From the NCBI GenBank assembly GCA_000168995.1, contig AAUX01000001.1, positions 868,001 through 932,000 of the forward strand: a stretch of 64,000 nucleotides of DNA, read 5' to 3'. The position numbers and the translations under genes are program-made. The notes beneath the pieces are model-generated. The model was not told where the DNA came from. It saw only the letters and a list, made by a program, of their open reading frames with translations, and searched no databases. Positions 1 through 7,092 of this stretch are shown one piece after another. Source of the DNA: Methylophilales bacterium HTCC2181. GTDB lineage: Bacteria > Pseudomonadota > Gammaproteobacteria > Burkholderiales > Methylophilaceae. Within the stretch, counting starts at the first letter, position 1. Each line of letters opens with the position of its first letter.

Positions 1-85
1 GTGATTTATGAATAAATACTAGTTATAAGGTGGTGAGGAAAAGTGCCCTATCCCTTCCAGCCCGTCGGTTTTTGTGGTTCAGGCC

Positions 86-633
86 CTAGCGGTTTTCTTG
101 CTGGAATGTCCCTCCGGTATTTGTAATTAGGTTAATACCCAGATCCTTTTGGATTTCATTCTTTAGCTGAATAATTTCAATTTTCTAGTTCTTTAGCTGA
201 ATAATTTCAATTTTCCGGGGAACTCGGCGGATTATGTTATTTTTCGGGTTACCTGGTTCACCCAGGTCCGGTTGGTTTAGATTTTTTGGTAGTAAAATCT
301 CAATGTTTAACTCCTCTCCTTGAGGATTGTCATTCCGTAGATTGGCAGGTGGTTGGTTTGTTGTAATATGTCCAATCAGTAGATTTTGACTCCCATTTCC
401 TTACAAACACATTGAGGGTGGGTCAGATTCAAGCGTTTCCAAGTTCTCCTGGGCCAGTAGGAATTTACCTATACATACCCGGTTTTCCTTATAGTCCCTT
501 AAGAGTTCCCCTTAGCATTGCAGATTAATCGCTGAAGGCATGACCTATCTTTTTCCCATTCCGCGACAACATTAAATGCAATCAAAAAAAGAAGAAAACC
601 GATCAGGTTCTTACTCAGCATCGTTATCAGCAT
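86..633 (-). pseudogene. Decayed secreted-protein gene with frameshift, stops and a duplication
   Basis: Reading the minus strand from ATG 633 (or 621) gives a signal peptide (MLSKNLIGFLLFLIAF...) and about 20 further residues before TAA at 499-501. Just past that point another frame carries a long protein-like stretch that ends at TAG 86-88. It is broken only by TAA at 401-403 and TAG at 185-187. The TAG arises at the junction of a 30-bp tandem duplication that repeats KIEIIQLKN in frame; removing one copy restores reading. The gene follows the secreted-protein gene at 666-1496 by about 30 bp, so it was probably the third gene of that operon. The family is not recognised. That it is a broken gene is inference from the frame structure. 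Confidence 0.55.
159..216. repeat. 30-bp tandem duplication, two copies
   Basis: Two adjacent near-perfect copies of a 30-bp unit beginning ttctttagctgaataatttc occupy 159-188 and 189-216. The unit is a multiple of three, so it preserves frame in the decayed minus-strand gene but creates an amber codon at the junction. Confidence 0.85.
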
Positions 634-665
634 CTAGGTTTGTGGCTTATTCCAAAAAAAAAGGG

Positions 666-1496
666 CTAAGGCCAGGGATTAATTTCATACGGTTTCACTG
701 GTGATCCGGAATAGCCGTTTAGTAGGGTGAGGTTGTTTTGGTGCGAGAGATTCATATTGTTTGAGACACATATATTTGAGGGATCAATATAGGTTTTATT
801 GCTTATATTAGCTGTAATCGTATTGCTTGTATTAGCTGTAATCGTATTGCTTGTATTAGCTGTAATAGGAGGCTTTATAAAGCCTACGGTGTTATTTGTC
901 ACATTAATTATTTCAGCTAACTGAGTTTTTACGTCAAGGAGCGTGAGCTTAGTAAGGTTATTTCCTTGAGTATTATCATCAATAATTAACCGAAGCTTTT
1001 CGACAATAGCACCTACCATCTTATTCATAAATGTGATTTCGCTATTGGTGAATAGATCAAATATCTCAGAAAAAAATTGGTCTTGCAGCTCGTCACCTAA
1101 AAGAGGTATTAACGGTTCGAAAACGGTTATGTTTGAGAAGTCTTTTTTTAATGAAAATACGATATTCAAGTTTCTGGCTGCAAGGTAGGCGCATGTGTCG
1201 CGTACAGCGAGCAATTTAGATTGCTCTAAAATTACTGGAGTAACCTTTGGATTAGTCGAAGCAGCCTTTCGAAGCATCTTATAGTCTTCAATACTAGAAG
1301 GTTTAAAAGGTTTGATCAAGCCGTCCTTATTAACCTCGAACTCGCCTTGGAAAACCGCCGCGCCATTGAGATTTATACTGTCATACTTCTTAAAGGTGGA
1401 TTCGTCTATAATTGGTCCTTGTATGCTAGTAGCATTGGCAGTATTCAAAAAAAATCCGAAGAGTAGAAGGAAAGCTATCGAAGTGATATTTTTCAT
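666..1496 (-). CDS. Unrecognised secreted protein with an internal NTSNTITA repeat
   Basis: A 276-residue protein with a clear Sec signal peptide (residues 1-22, ending in TANA). No family is recognised. The mature part has only two cysteines, at about residues 101 and 243 in the primary chain, and an Asn/Thr-rich tract near residues 210-235 made of an 8-residue repeat. It starts 16 bp after the stop of the beta-barrel gene at 1513-2475, so the two are probably co-transcribed and act together in the envelope; that is inference. The mature protein has no predicted membrane segment by eye. It could be a periplasmic or surface partner of the barrel. Confidence 0.7.
   Translation of the reverse strand: MKNITSIAFLLLFGFFLNTANATSIQGPIIDESTFKKYDSINLNGAAVFQGEFEVNKDGLIKPFKPSSIEDYKMLRKAASTNPKVTPVILEQSKLLAVRDTCAYLAARNLNIVFSLKKDFSNITVFEPLIPLLGDELQDQFFSEIFDLFTNSEITFMNKMVGAIVEKLRLIIDDNTQGNNLTKLTLLDVKTQLAEIINVTNNTVGFIKPPITANTSNTITANTSNTITANISNKTYIDPSNICVSNNMNLSHQNNLTLLNGYSGSPVKPYEINPWP
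801..867. repeat. 24-bp tandem repeat, about 2.8 copies, inside a coding sequence
   Basis: Units at 801-824, 825-848 and 849-867 differ by only one or two bases (gcttatattagctgtaatcg, then gcttgtattagctgtaatcg). On the minus strand they encode successive NTSNTITA-type octapeptides in the secreted protein at 666-1496. The unit length keeps frame, so copy number can change without destroying the protein. Confidence 0.85.
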
Positions 1497-1512
1497 GTCT
1501 GTTTATTATCCT

Positions 1513-2475
1513 TTAAAAGTTTTTTGCAAGGCCCAGGGTCACGGAATTCATGTCATCGTATACGTCATCACCAAAATTTTTGGCGACGACACCATATAAT
1601 TCAATTCTGTGCTTCGGACTAAGCAGGTAAGAGCCACCAAGGTAGGCAGAGCCTGAAGCTTTCTCCCGTGCAGCATTAGATGAGTTAGTCTCAGTTCCAA
1701 CAATGTGGTGCGTGTAGCCACCAGTGACTCGCGCCCTGTTTTCATCAAAGTAGAAAGAAAGGTTTTGGTCGATGTGCCACATCGTTAACGTGTAACTCGA
1801 TACCAATGCAGCCGCCCCAGGGACGTTGAGGGTGGATTTAGTCTTTGAACGGTTGTGTGTGTATGACGGTGATAATGAGTAAACAAAACTGTCCTTAAAT
1901 ACATGCGTCGCACTTAAGTACACCCCTTTACCCTTACCTGTATTTTTAGACGACGCTGAGTTTAGTTGGGGAGACGTATCTAATGATCTGCCATCACCAT
2001 TTGTCCAGCCGGAGAAAGCACCGGCCGCTAGCCAATTGTTAATTTGGTATCTTAGGCTTACTCCATAACCACGTCCATCAGAGTCAGAGTTTGTGACAGT
2101 GGCCGGATTACCCTGATTAATAGAACTGTCACTGTCAATACCTGACAGTGAAAAGGCACCGGAAAAGTTTTTGGAAAATTGAATATTGGTACTCAATTGA
2201 ATGACCTTGGCATCCGATTCACCATTCGCATAGGGAGCCCCAAAAACAGTAAACCTATTATCACGCAAATAGCCATTAATGTTTGAATAATCTATTGCAA
2301 CCCTTGTGAGCTTGGGAAATTCATCGTCTTTAGGCGTTTTCGCTTTGATCCGATTATTTATTCTCTCTATTGCTTTTTCGATATCTGCTTCAGTTATTAT
2401 TTTCTCTTCCGCATGCGTTCCAAGCGAAACGCCTGCTAAAGCTAAAGCTATGATAATTGGAAGGGTTTTTAACAT
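1513..2475 (-). CDS. Outer-membrane beta-barrel protein
   Basis: A 320-residue protein with a signal peptide cleaved near THA-EE (residue 22), a short charged helical stretch (residues 24-50), then alternating amphipathic strands and a terminal phenylalanine (GLAKNF), the usual C-terminal signal for barrel assembly. The repeated strand pattern and the NW/YGVSLRYQI-type segments resemble autotransporter or opacity-type barrels, but no specific family is claimed. It heads a run of secreted-protein genes (666-1496 and the decayed 86-633). Function unknown; a porin or surface antigen is possible. Confidence 0.75.
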   Translation of the reverse strand: MLKTLPIIIALALAGVSLGTHAEEKIITEADIEKAIERINNRIKAKTPKDDEFPKLTRVAIDYSNINGYLRDNRFTVFGAPYANGESDAKVIQLSTNIQFSKNFSGAFSLSGIDSDSSINQGNPATVTNSDSDGRGYGVSLRYQINNWLAAGAFSGWTNGDGRSLDTSPQLNSASSKNTGKGKGVYLSATHVFKDSFVYSLSPSYTHNRSKTKSTLNVPGAAALVSSYTLTMWHIDQNLSFYFDENRARVTGGYTHHIVGTETNSSNAAREKASGSAYLGGSYLLSPKHRIELYGVVAKNFGDDVYDDMNSVTLGLAKNF

Positions 2476-2580
2476 TTATGAGAACTCTTAAAAAAAAATG
2501 AATCTTAACACGGTTTTTTGTGGTTTATGTTTTTTTCGCTTAATGATGTTGCTATTCCCATAACCTTCATGCAAAATTTT

Positions 2581-3369
2581 CTAGCTCATTAAAAACCTTA
2601 TAAAGATAATGGCTGCCATATGCAGGGGGTACAAGACATAAAATATGTGCTTTATCCTTTGGGTCCTCATATCAGCATGGGGCAACCAAAAAATGATTGG
2701 TAGAACAAGGAATGCGTACCAATTTCCATTGATATCAGCAAGCATGAAAAGTCCCATGATGATTACCAAAAGATTCTTCCAGTTAGGGCTTAATGCAAAG
2801 TAATATGAGGCGATTGTTATCAGTAGTCCGGCCCACAAATACTCGACAAATAATCCTCCAATAAGGAATATTGGGGCAGTAACAAGGGCACTATACTTTA
2901 TTGGCCATGAGTTAATCCAAAGAATAATTGCCACTAACAAGAACATGAGCATGATGTTCTGGCCTGTCAAATGAAAAATAAATCCCTGCGTCGTTAGGTA
3001 GGTGTAAGGAAACCAAGCAATCACCCCAGTAACTAGTAAACGGAGGAGCAATTTGAGGGTGTGTGGACTATCCTGGAAATTAAAGTGTTTTAAGCTGTAA
3101 CCAAAAACAAAAGCAAACAGTGGCACCGCTAAGCGTCCAAGTGGGGAGACATACTGTAATTGTGTAACGGGTAAAAACTTATAAAGGTGATCAATGGCCA
3201 TGCAAATAAAAGCAAACCATTTGAGCGCCTCTAGTGTTCCAGATCCTACATCGAAGTTGGGTGCTACCTTGCTTATTAGCATAGATTTGATACGCAAGAG
3301 CATTATATGGTTGATGACCCTGTAAATAAAAGACAAAGGCTCGTAACGTAAAAGAAGCGTCGTTAACAA
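2581..3369 (-). CDS. TraX-family membrane protein
   Basis: A multi-spanning membrane protein with TraX hallmarks: LKWFAFICMAIDHLYKFLP, then GRLAVPLFAFVFGYSL, and a C-terminal YPLHMAAI. TraX acetylates the F pilin in conjugative plasmids; many chromosomal homologues have no known substrate and are loosely related to membrane acyltransferases. The frame opens at TTG 3369 with an AGGA only 2 nt away; internal ATGs at 3303 and 3282 would shorten it to the usual TraX N-terminus, so the start is uncertain. No conjugation genes are nearby, so an envelope acylation role is inference. Confidence 0.8.
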   Translation of the reverse strand: MLTTLLLRYEPLSFIYRVINHIMLLRIKSMLISKVAPNFDVGSGTLEALKWFAFICMAIDHLYKFLPVTQLQYVSPLGRLAVPLFAFVFGYSLKHFNFQDSPHTLKLLLRLLVTGVIAWFPYTYLTTQGFIFHLTGQNIMLMFLLVAIILWINSWPIKYSALVTAPIFLIGGLFVEYLWAGLLITIASYYFALSPNWKNLLVIIMGLFMLADINGNWYAFLVLPIIFWLPHADMRTQRIKHIFYVLYPLHMAAIIFIRFLMS

Positions 3370-3422
3370 AATCCTACTTTCTCACATTATAAGTTAATTT
3401 TCTATTCAAACGGTGTTTTTAT

Positions 3423-3595
3423 CTGATATGTGAAGAGCCTGTAGGCCGAACAATCAAAGGGTTACTAATGGGTTGATTGGTACAGTGTAATCATCTCAGG
3501 TCATGATGACGGTATGACACTAGTGGGGGTTCGTGTATCTGAATAGATCGTATGACTTTGTAGAAGAAGATGAAGACCTTGATGATCCAGATTAA
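3423..3595 (+). pseudogene. Possible C-terminal remnant of an unidentified gene
   Basis: Plus-strand reading with two frameshifts gives a coherent protein-like string: CEEPVGRTIKGLLMG, then VDWYSVIISGHDDGMTLVG, then RSYDFVEEDEDLDDPD and a stop at 3593-3595. No family is recognised. The acidic tail and lack of low-complexity drift suggest former coding sequence, but the stretch is short and chance cannot be excluded. It lies in the 500-bp gap that also holds a cyclo-ligase remnant. Confidence 0.25.
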
Positions 3596-3700
3596 GGTTC
3601 TATCTTGTGACATATGTTTATAAATACGGTTGGTTAGAACAATGACCCTATGATAGTCAATGAATTTTAGGTGGTAATTTGAATGTCTTACTAGCTCACT

Positions 3701-3770
3701 TTATTGAAAAGAATAGGATTTATTGGGGGGTAACACAATGTGTCAAAGGTAGATCATGCTCAGTTATATT
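3701..3770 (-). pseudogene. 3' tail of a second 5-formyltetrahydrofolate cyclo-ligase gene
   Basis: Minus-strand translation gives NIT followed by EHDLPLTHCVTP and, after a one-base insertion in a C run, NKSYSFQ and stop. The intact cyclo-ligase at 4906-5472 ends HDIPLTHCVTPNRTYVF, so about 15 of 21 residues match. The DNA is clearly diverged, so this is not a fresh duplication. Upstream of 3770 (on the minus strand) similarity is lost to stops. It marks a former gene end about 1.1 kb downstream of the intact copy. Confidence 0.75.
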
Positions 3771-3835
3771 TTAAAGAAGTTTATTGTGTTAGGTATTTAT
3801 TTAGTAAGGATTAGAGCAGGGAAAAACTAAGAATT

Positions 3836-3854
3836 GGTGGAGGTAACCTCCACC
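3836..3854 (-). terminator. Stem-loop terminator after the secreted protein gene
   Basis: Perfect 8-bp stem (GGTGGAGG / CCTCCACC) with a 3-nt loop, 20 bp past the stop codon at 3874. On the minus strand it is followed by an A/T-rich stretch with a short T run, so it probably ends transcription of that gene; the T tract is weak. Confidence 0.55.
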
Positions 3855-3873
3855 GTAACACCTCTTAAGGTAA

Positions 3874-4569
3874 TTAAGCACAAGTTTGACCACCCAACTG
3901 GCGGTCAGCAGGAACGCCTAGACCGAACAGATCAGTAAAGGCAGCAACAGTCATTAACGTTGTTCCAGCGGCACAGCTTAATGTGCCTGCTGATGATCTT
4001 CTTGGCGTGCTTAATGTGTTAACTTCAACACTTCCATCGATAGCCAGGAAATCCCCTTTAGTTGTATAACCAGGCTTAGGATTTTTCCATTCTTCTGGGC
4101 GGTAATCAGGTTCTATGATGACATCTGCTCCTACCCTAATGTGATTACGTTGGAGGTATAGTGGTATCTTAATCGCGTGATGACTCTCAGACCACCCGAG
4201 GCCATACTCAACAATATTTGTCCTAGTGTTTGTAAGGCCCATCATTTTGGCACCTTCAAAAATACCCTCGCCCTTCTTCTTGTTAAGGGTGAACCTTACG
4301 CTACCATCCCATCCTGTCACATCATTATTAGACTTTACATCAACTCTTCTGCAACCTACGGTTAGGTCTGGCAAGTCCTTGAACAAATTTTGGTGAAACA
4401 TGTACTGCAAGCCCACATAGCAGGAGTTACTTGAACTTGAACCACCAACAGTGCCATTAGGAAGTGAACAAGTTGGCGCACTACAATCAGCAACGGCACC
4501 GGCATTTAATGGAAAAAAAATACTAAGCAAAAAGGCTATAGTAATTGTTTTAATAATTTGAAAATTCAT
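3874..4569 (-). CDS. Orphan secreted protein, 231 residues
   Basis: Starts best at ATG 4569, with AAAGGA upstream and an immediate signal peptide (FQIIKTITIAFLLSIFFPLN, cleaved near AGAVA). The open frame continues upstream to ATG 4731, but those 54 residues are the tail of a DUF2490 gene remnant, not part of this protein. The mature protein carries several cysteines (DCSAPTCSLP near the N-terminus, SCYVGLQ, GCRRVD, LSCAAG and a final QTCA) and a Ser-rich patch. No family is recognised; the Cys pattern suggests a disulfide-bonded periplasmic or surface protein. A terminator follows. Confidence 0.65.
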   Translation of the reverse strand: MNFQIIKTITIAFLLSIFFPLNAGAVADCSAPTCSLPNGTVGGSSSSNSCYVGLQYMFHQNLFKDLPDLTVGCRRVDVKSNNDVTGWDGSVRFTLNKKKGEGIFEGAKMMGLTNTRTNIVEYGLGWSESHHAIKIPLYLQRNHIRVGADVIIEPDYRPEEWKNPKPGYTTKGDFLAIDGSVEVNTLSTPRRSSAGTLSCAAGTTLMTVAAFTDLFGLGVPADRQLGGQTCA

Positions 4570-4605
4570 GTTTAGCGTTCCTTTAGTCTTGTATTTCTCT
4601 ACAGT

Positions 4606-4839
4606 ACCACGTACCAATAGATGATGCTTGAAAACAACATGATTCATTTGATCGCTTGATCCATTTGTACCATTGATATACTGATGTAAATAACCTATTT
4701 CGAACCGAGAAGCATCGTTATATTTGATCATGAGGCCAGTAAATAAGAGATTTTGGTTAAATCCATAATCGCCTCCCCATTGCGTATCGTTCCTACTCCA
4801 ACAAACTTCATCCCAAATTAAAGAATATAAATTATATTG
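4606..4839 (-). pseudogene. Truncated DUF2490 outer-membrane protein gene remnant
   Basis: Minus-strand frame reads SLIWDEVCWSRNDTQWGG, then GFNQNLLFTGLMIKYN, then RFEIGYLHQYI and DQMNHVVF. This is the typical C-terminal half of DUF2490 proteins (W-E-x-x-W, GF-x-QN-R-L-F-x-G, E-x-GY-x-N-QY, NH-x-x-x). The frame is closed upstream by TAG 4840-4842 and there is no start or signal peptide, and the terminal strand runs on into KHHLLV. It is therefore a 5'-deleted remnant, in the same frame as the secreted gene downstream. Confidence 0.65.
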
Positions 4840-4905
4840 CTATTGGTCGGCTTTACGCGCTCCACCCCAGCTCATCTAAGTTTTTTATAGGCTAGCTTGT
4901 GACAA

Positions 4906-5472
4906 TTAAAAAACATAGGTTCTATTGGGTGTGACGCAATGGGTCAACGGTATATCGTGGCTTGTTATATCCACTATTTCTGTGCAGGGATCAAACAGAC
5001 TGATTCCGACCCGCCTCACCTCCTTGGGCAAGGAAGCAAAAAAACGATCGTAGAATCCTTTACCATAACCCACACGGTAGCCCTTGCAGTCAAAAGCCAA
5101 CAGCGGAGTAATCACCATATCGATATCATTGCCCTCTTCCCAAACAGGATCAATGGGCTCGGTAATATTGTAATGGGTTTGGCTTATTTTAGTGTGCGGG
5201 CTAAATTGGGCATTTTTCAGTGTCCCGTCGGCAAAGTTACTAACAGGCACCAGAACCTTAATGTTATTTTCCCAGCAGTACTGGATGATGGCTGTCGTAT
5301 TAATTTCACCTCTTGAATGGATGGGAAGAAAACAATGCATGCACTTAGGCTTATAGTGTTCAATAAGCGCAATGCTATTGTGAACAAGTTTGGATGATTC
5401 CTCTTCAAAGGTAGCGGGAACTTGTTCTTGACGTTTTTTTAAATAAGTTTTTCTAGCTATATCTTTTTTCAA
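4906..5472 (-). CDS. ygfA: 5-formyltetrahydrofolate cyclo-ligase
   Basis: Converts 5-formyl-THF to 5,10-methenyl-THF with ATP, salvaging a folate by-product in the cytoplasm. The signature GYGKGFYDRF lies near residues 135-144, followed by the C-terminal PLTHCVTPNRTYV motif. An ATG at 5511 would add 13 residues, but TTG 5472 has AGGAAGGA seven bases upstream and places MKKDIARKTYLKKRQ at the N-terminus, matching the family's usual Lys-rich beginning; I therefore prefer TTG (188 residues). I looked for a 6S RNA upstream, as often found beside this gene, and did not see one. Confidence 0.88.
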   Translation of the reverse strand: MKKDIARKTYLKKRQEQVPATFEEESSKLVHNSIALIEHYKPKCMHCFLPIHSRGEINTTAIIQYCWENNIKVLVPVSNFADGTLKNAQFSPHTKISQTHYNITEPIDPVWEEGNDIDMVITPLLAFDCKGYRVGYGKGFYDRFFASLPKEVRRVGISLFDPCTEIVDITSHDIPLTHCVTPNRTYVF

Positions 5473-5511
5473 AATAATATCCTTCCTATTCAATCTAAAA
5501 ATATCATGCAA

Positions 5512-5823
5512 GAGTGTCGGCTTGGTTGACTATTCTTATGGTACAAACAACAACCTATTGTTGCATCTTCATGAATACGTTATACTTTTTTTTAGATCAT
5601 GCATATAACAGTATCCATTGTTAAGTATGGTCAATGACTAAAAGCAAACCACGACCAAAAGTCTTGCCTTGTTTTATAAGATGATTAATCTTGTTTAATT
5701 AGACGTAGGGTTAAAGCGTGATTTACTTTTATTGCTCACAGGCAAAAGTAATTATCCCCGCATTATGTCTAATTCCTCATCGTTGATCACCACCATAAAA
5801 TTAAATTAATAGAGGAAAAGATC
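5512..5823. other. Intergenic region between divergent ygfA and panB
   Basis: About 310 bp without a convincing gene. It should contain the divergent promoters of the cyclo-ligase gene and panB, but I cannot assign -35/-10 pairs confidently. A short inverted repeat CAACAAcctaTTGTTG lies near 5550-5575. The panB ribosome site (AGAGGAAAAG) is just before ATG 5824. Confidence 0.5.
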
Positions 5824-6642
5824 ATGAGCGTATTAGAAGCTTTCAAAAAATTAAAAGCCGAAGGAAAGAAAATTGTAGTTGTTACCTCGTATGAGTACTG
5901 GAGTGCGAAGATCCTTAACGACACCGACGTCAACGGGATTTTAATTGGTGACGATTCGGCTATGGTTATTCATGGCCATGAAGATACATTGCTTTCTGAC
6001 GTGGAAACCATTGCCATGCACACCAGGGCGGTAAAAAAAGGTGCTAAAGATAAATTCCTTATTGCTGCTATGCCCTTTATGAGTAATAGAAAAAGTTTTG
6101 AGGAGTCAATGGATAACGTTGAAATCTTGATGAAGGCCGGGGCAAATGCACTGAAAATTGAGGGTGTTGATGGGAATGAAGAGCTCTATGCGCATCTTTC
6201 CCAGTCCGGCATTCCAACAATAGGTCATATCGGCCTTACCCCCTCTCACCACAATGCAATCGGTGGATTTAAAGCCCAAGGGAAAACTACAGATAGTGAG
6301 CGTAGCATCATTGAGGAAGCTAAAAAACTTGATAAGCTTGGCTGTATTGCAATCGTTTTAGAAGCCGTTCCACAACACGTAGGCGCTGCAGTAAGGGACG
6401 CGGTATCTATCCCGGTAGTGGGAGTCGGGGCAGGATTGGACGTAGATGGGCAAGCACTCGTTCTTCCTGATATGCTAGGATTTTCTACAGACTTCAAGCC
6501 TAAATTTGTAAGGACCTATATGGATGGAGCTAAACTTATTAGGGATGCCGTCAACCAGTTCGCCGCCGACGTGCATGCAGAAGCGTTCCCATCGGCCCAA
6601 GAAACTTACGCACCAGGTAAAGAACAGCTACCTATGAAATAA
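5824..6642 (+). CDS. panB: Ketopantoate hydroxymethyltransferase (PanB), divergent
   Basis: Family enzyme makes ketopantoate from 2-oxoisovalerate and 5,10-methylene-THF, first step of pantothenate synthesis. The 272-residue length and the motifs IGDDSAM (42-47), KIEG (E113), GHIGLTP (134-140), VLEAVP (E180) and VGVGAG fit PanB. However, the conserved metal-ligand aspartate in the (V/A)D-M/L-PF motif is alanine here (IAAMPFM, A82), and GDS is expanded to GDDS. panC and panD are not adjacent. It may be an active variant or a PanB-fold enzyme with another substrate. Confidence 0.82.
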   Translation: MSVLEAFKKLKAEGKKIVVVTSYEYWSAKILNDTDVNGILIGDDSAMVIHGHEDTLLSDVETIAMHTRAVKKGAKDKFLIAAMPFMSNRKSFEESMDNVEILMKAGANALKIEGVDGNEELYAHLSQSGIPTIGHIGLTPSHHNAIGGFKAQGKTTDSERSIIEEAKKLDKLGCIAIVLEAVPQHVGAAVRDAVSIPVVGVGAGLDVDGQALVLPDMLGFSTDFKPKFVRTYMDGAKLIRDAVNQFAADVHAEAFPSAQETYAPGKEQLPMK

Positions 6643-6694
6643 ATGGCGCGGACAGGTTTGTTCTAAAACCTCGGCATACTGCTATGGTACTTTA

Positions 6695-6718
6695 TGGGGT
6701 ATTTAATTTAATGCCCCA
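6695..6718. other. Stem-loop downstream of panB
   Basis: TGGGGTAT (6695-6702) pairs with ATGCCCCA (6711-6718, one G-U pair) around an 8-nt loop, about 50 bp past the panB stop. There is no T tract on either strand, so it is not a standard intrinsic terminator; it may protect the mRNA 3' end. Confidence 0.35.
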
Positions 6719-6902
6719 CAAAGCATAAGTTTATCAATAGTGACCCTCGGTAGGCATTATCGTTAAGCGGTTTTACAATTCTAAATCCAACTTACCCACT
6801 ACGTATGACTTTATAAGGCTTAAACGACGCGCTATTAATGTTGTGGACGACACGATAATTCTCAGGTAAATTTACATAGGAATTTTTAAAATGGAGAATA
6901 GT

Positions 6903-7046
6903 ATGGCAGCTCACAATCACCATGACTTAATGAACTGGAAAAACGGATTATTAAAAGGTCAGTCTAATAAACCCTCAAACAAAAAAATAGTGGTTGCTAT
7001 TATTATAGGGCTAGTTTTAGTGGGAGCTTATACGCTCTACTCCTAA
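6903..7046 (+). CDS. Small single-pass membrane protein, 47 residues
   Basis: ATG 6903 has GGAG six bases upstream; an in-frame ATG at 6891 lies before that site and is less likely. The product begins MAAHNHHDLMNWKNGLLKG, has a short basic stretch and ends in one transmembrane helix (IVVAIIIGLVLVGAYTLYS). N-in topology is suggested by the Lys residues before the helix. No function is recognised. The clear Shine-Dalgarno site and well-formed helix support a real gene. Confidence 0.6.
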   Translation: MAAHNHHDLMNWKNGLLKGQSNKPSNKKIVVAIIIGLVLVGAYTLYS

Positions 7047-7092
7047 ACGGAAACCACCGTACTTCCTTTCGTTGTATGCCTTGCGCAAGAAG

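Noticed and set aside
1312-1599. Plus-strand 95-codon frame across the secreted-protein/barrel junction
   Set aside because: Lies antisense to two genes with signal peptides; no ribosome site or recognisable protein features.
3874-4731. A 285-residue protein starting at ATG 4731
   Set aside because: Its first 54 residues are a DUF2490 tail and the signal peptide would be internal; ATG 4569 has a ribosome site.
1-4900. An active mobile element or integrated island with attachment sites
   Set aside because: No integrase, transposase or direct terminal repeats were seen; the cyclo-ligase tail is too diverged to serve as a recent attachment-site duplicate.
5512-5700. 6S RNA upstream of ygfA
   Set aside because: This is the expected position, but I could not find the long paired ends and central bubble of 6S RNA.
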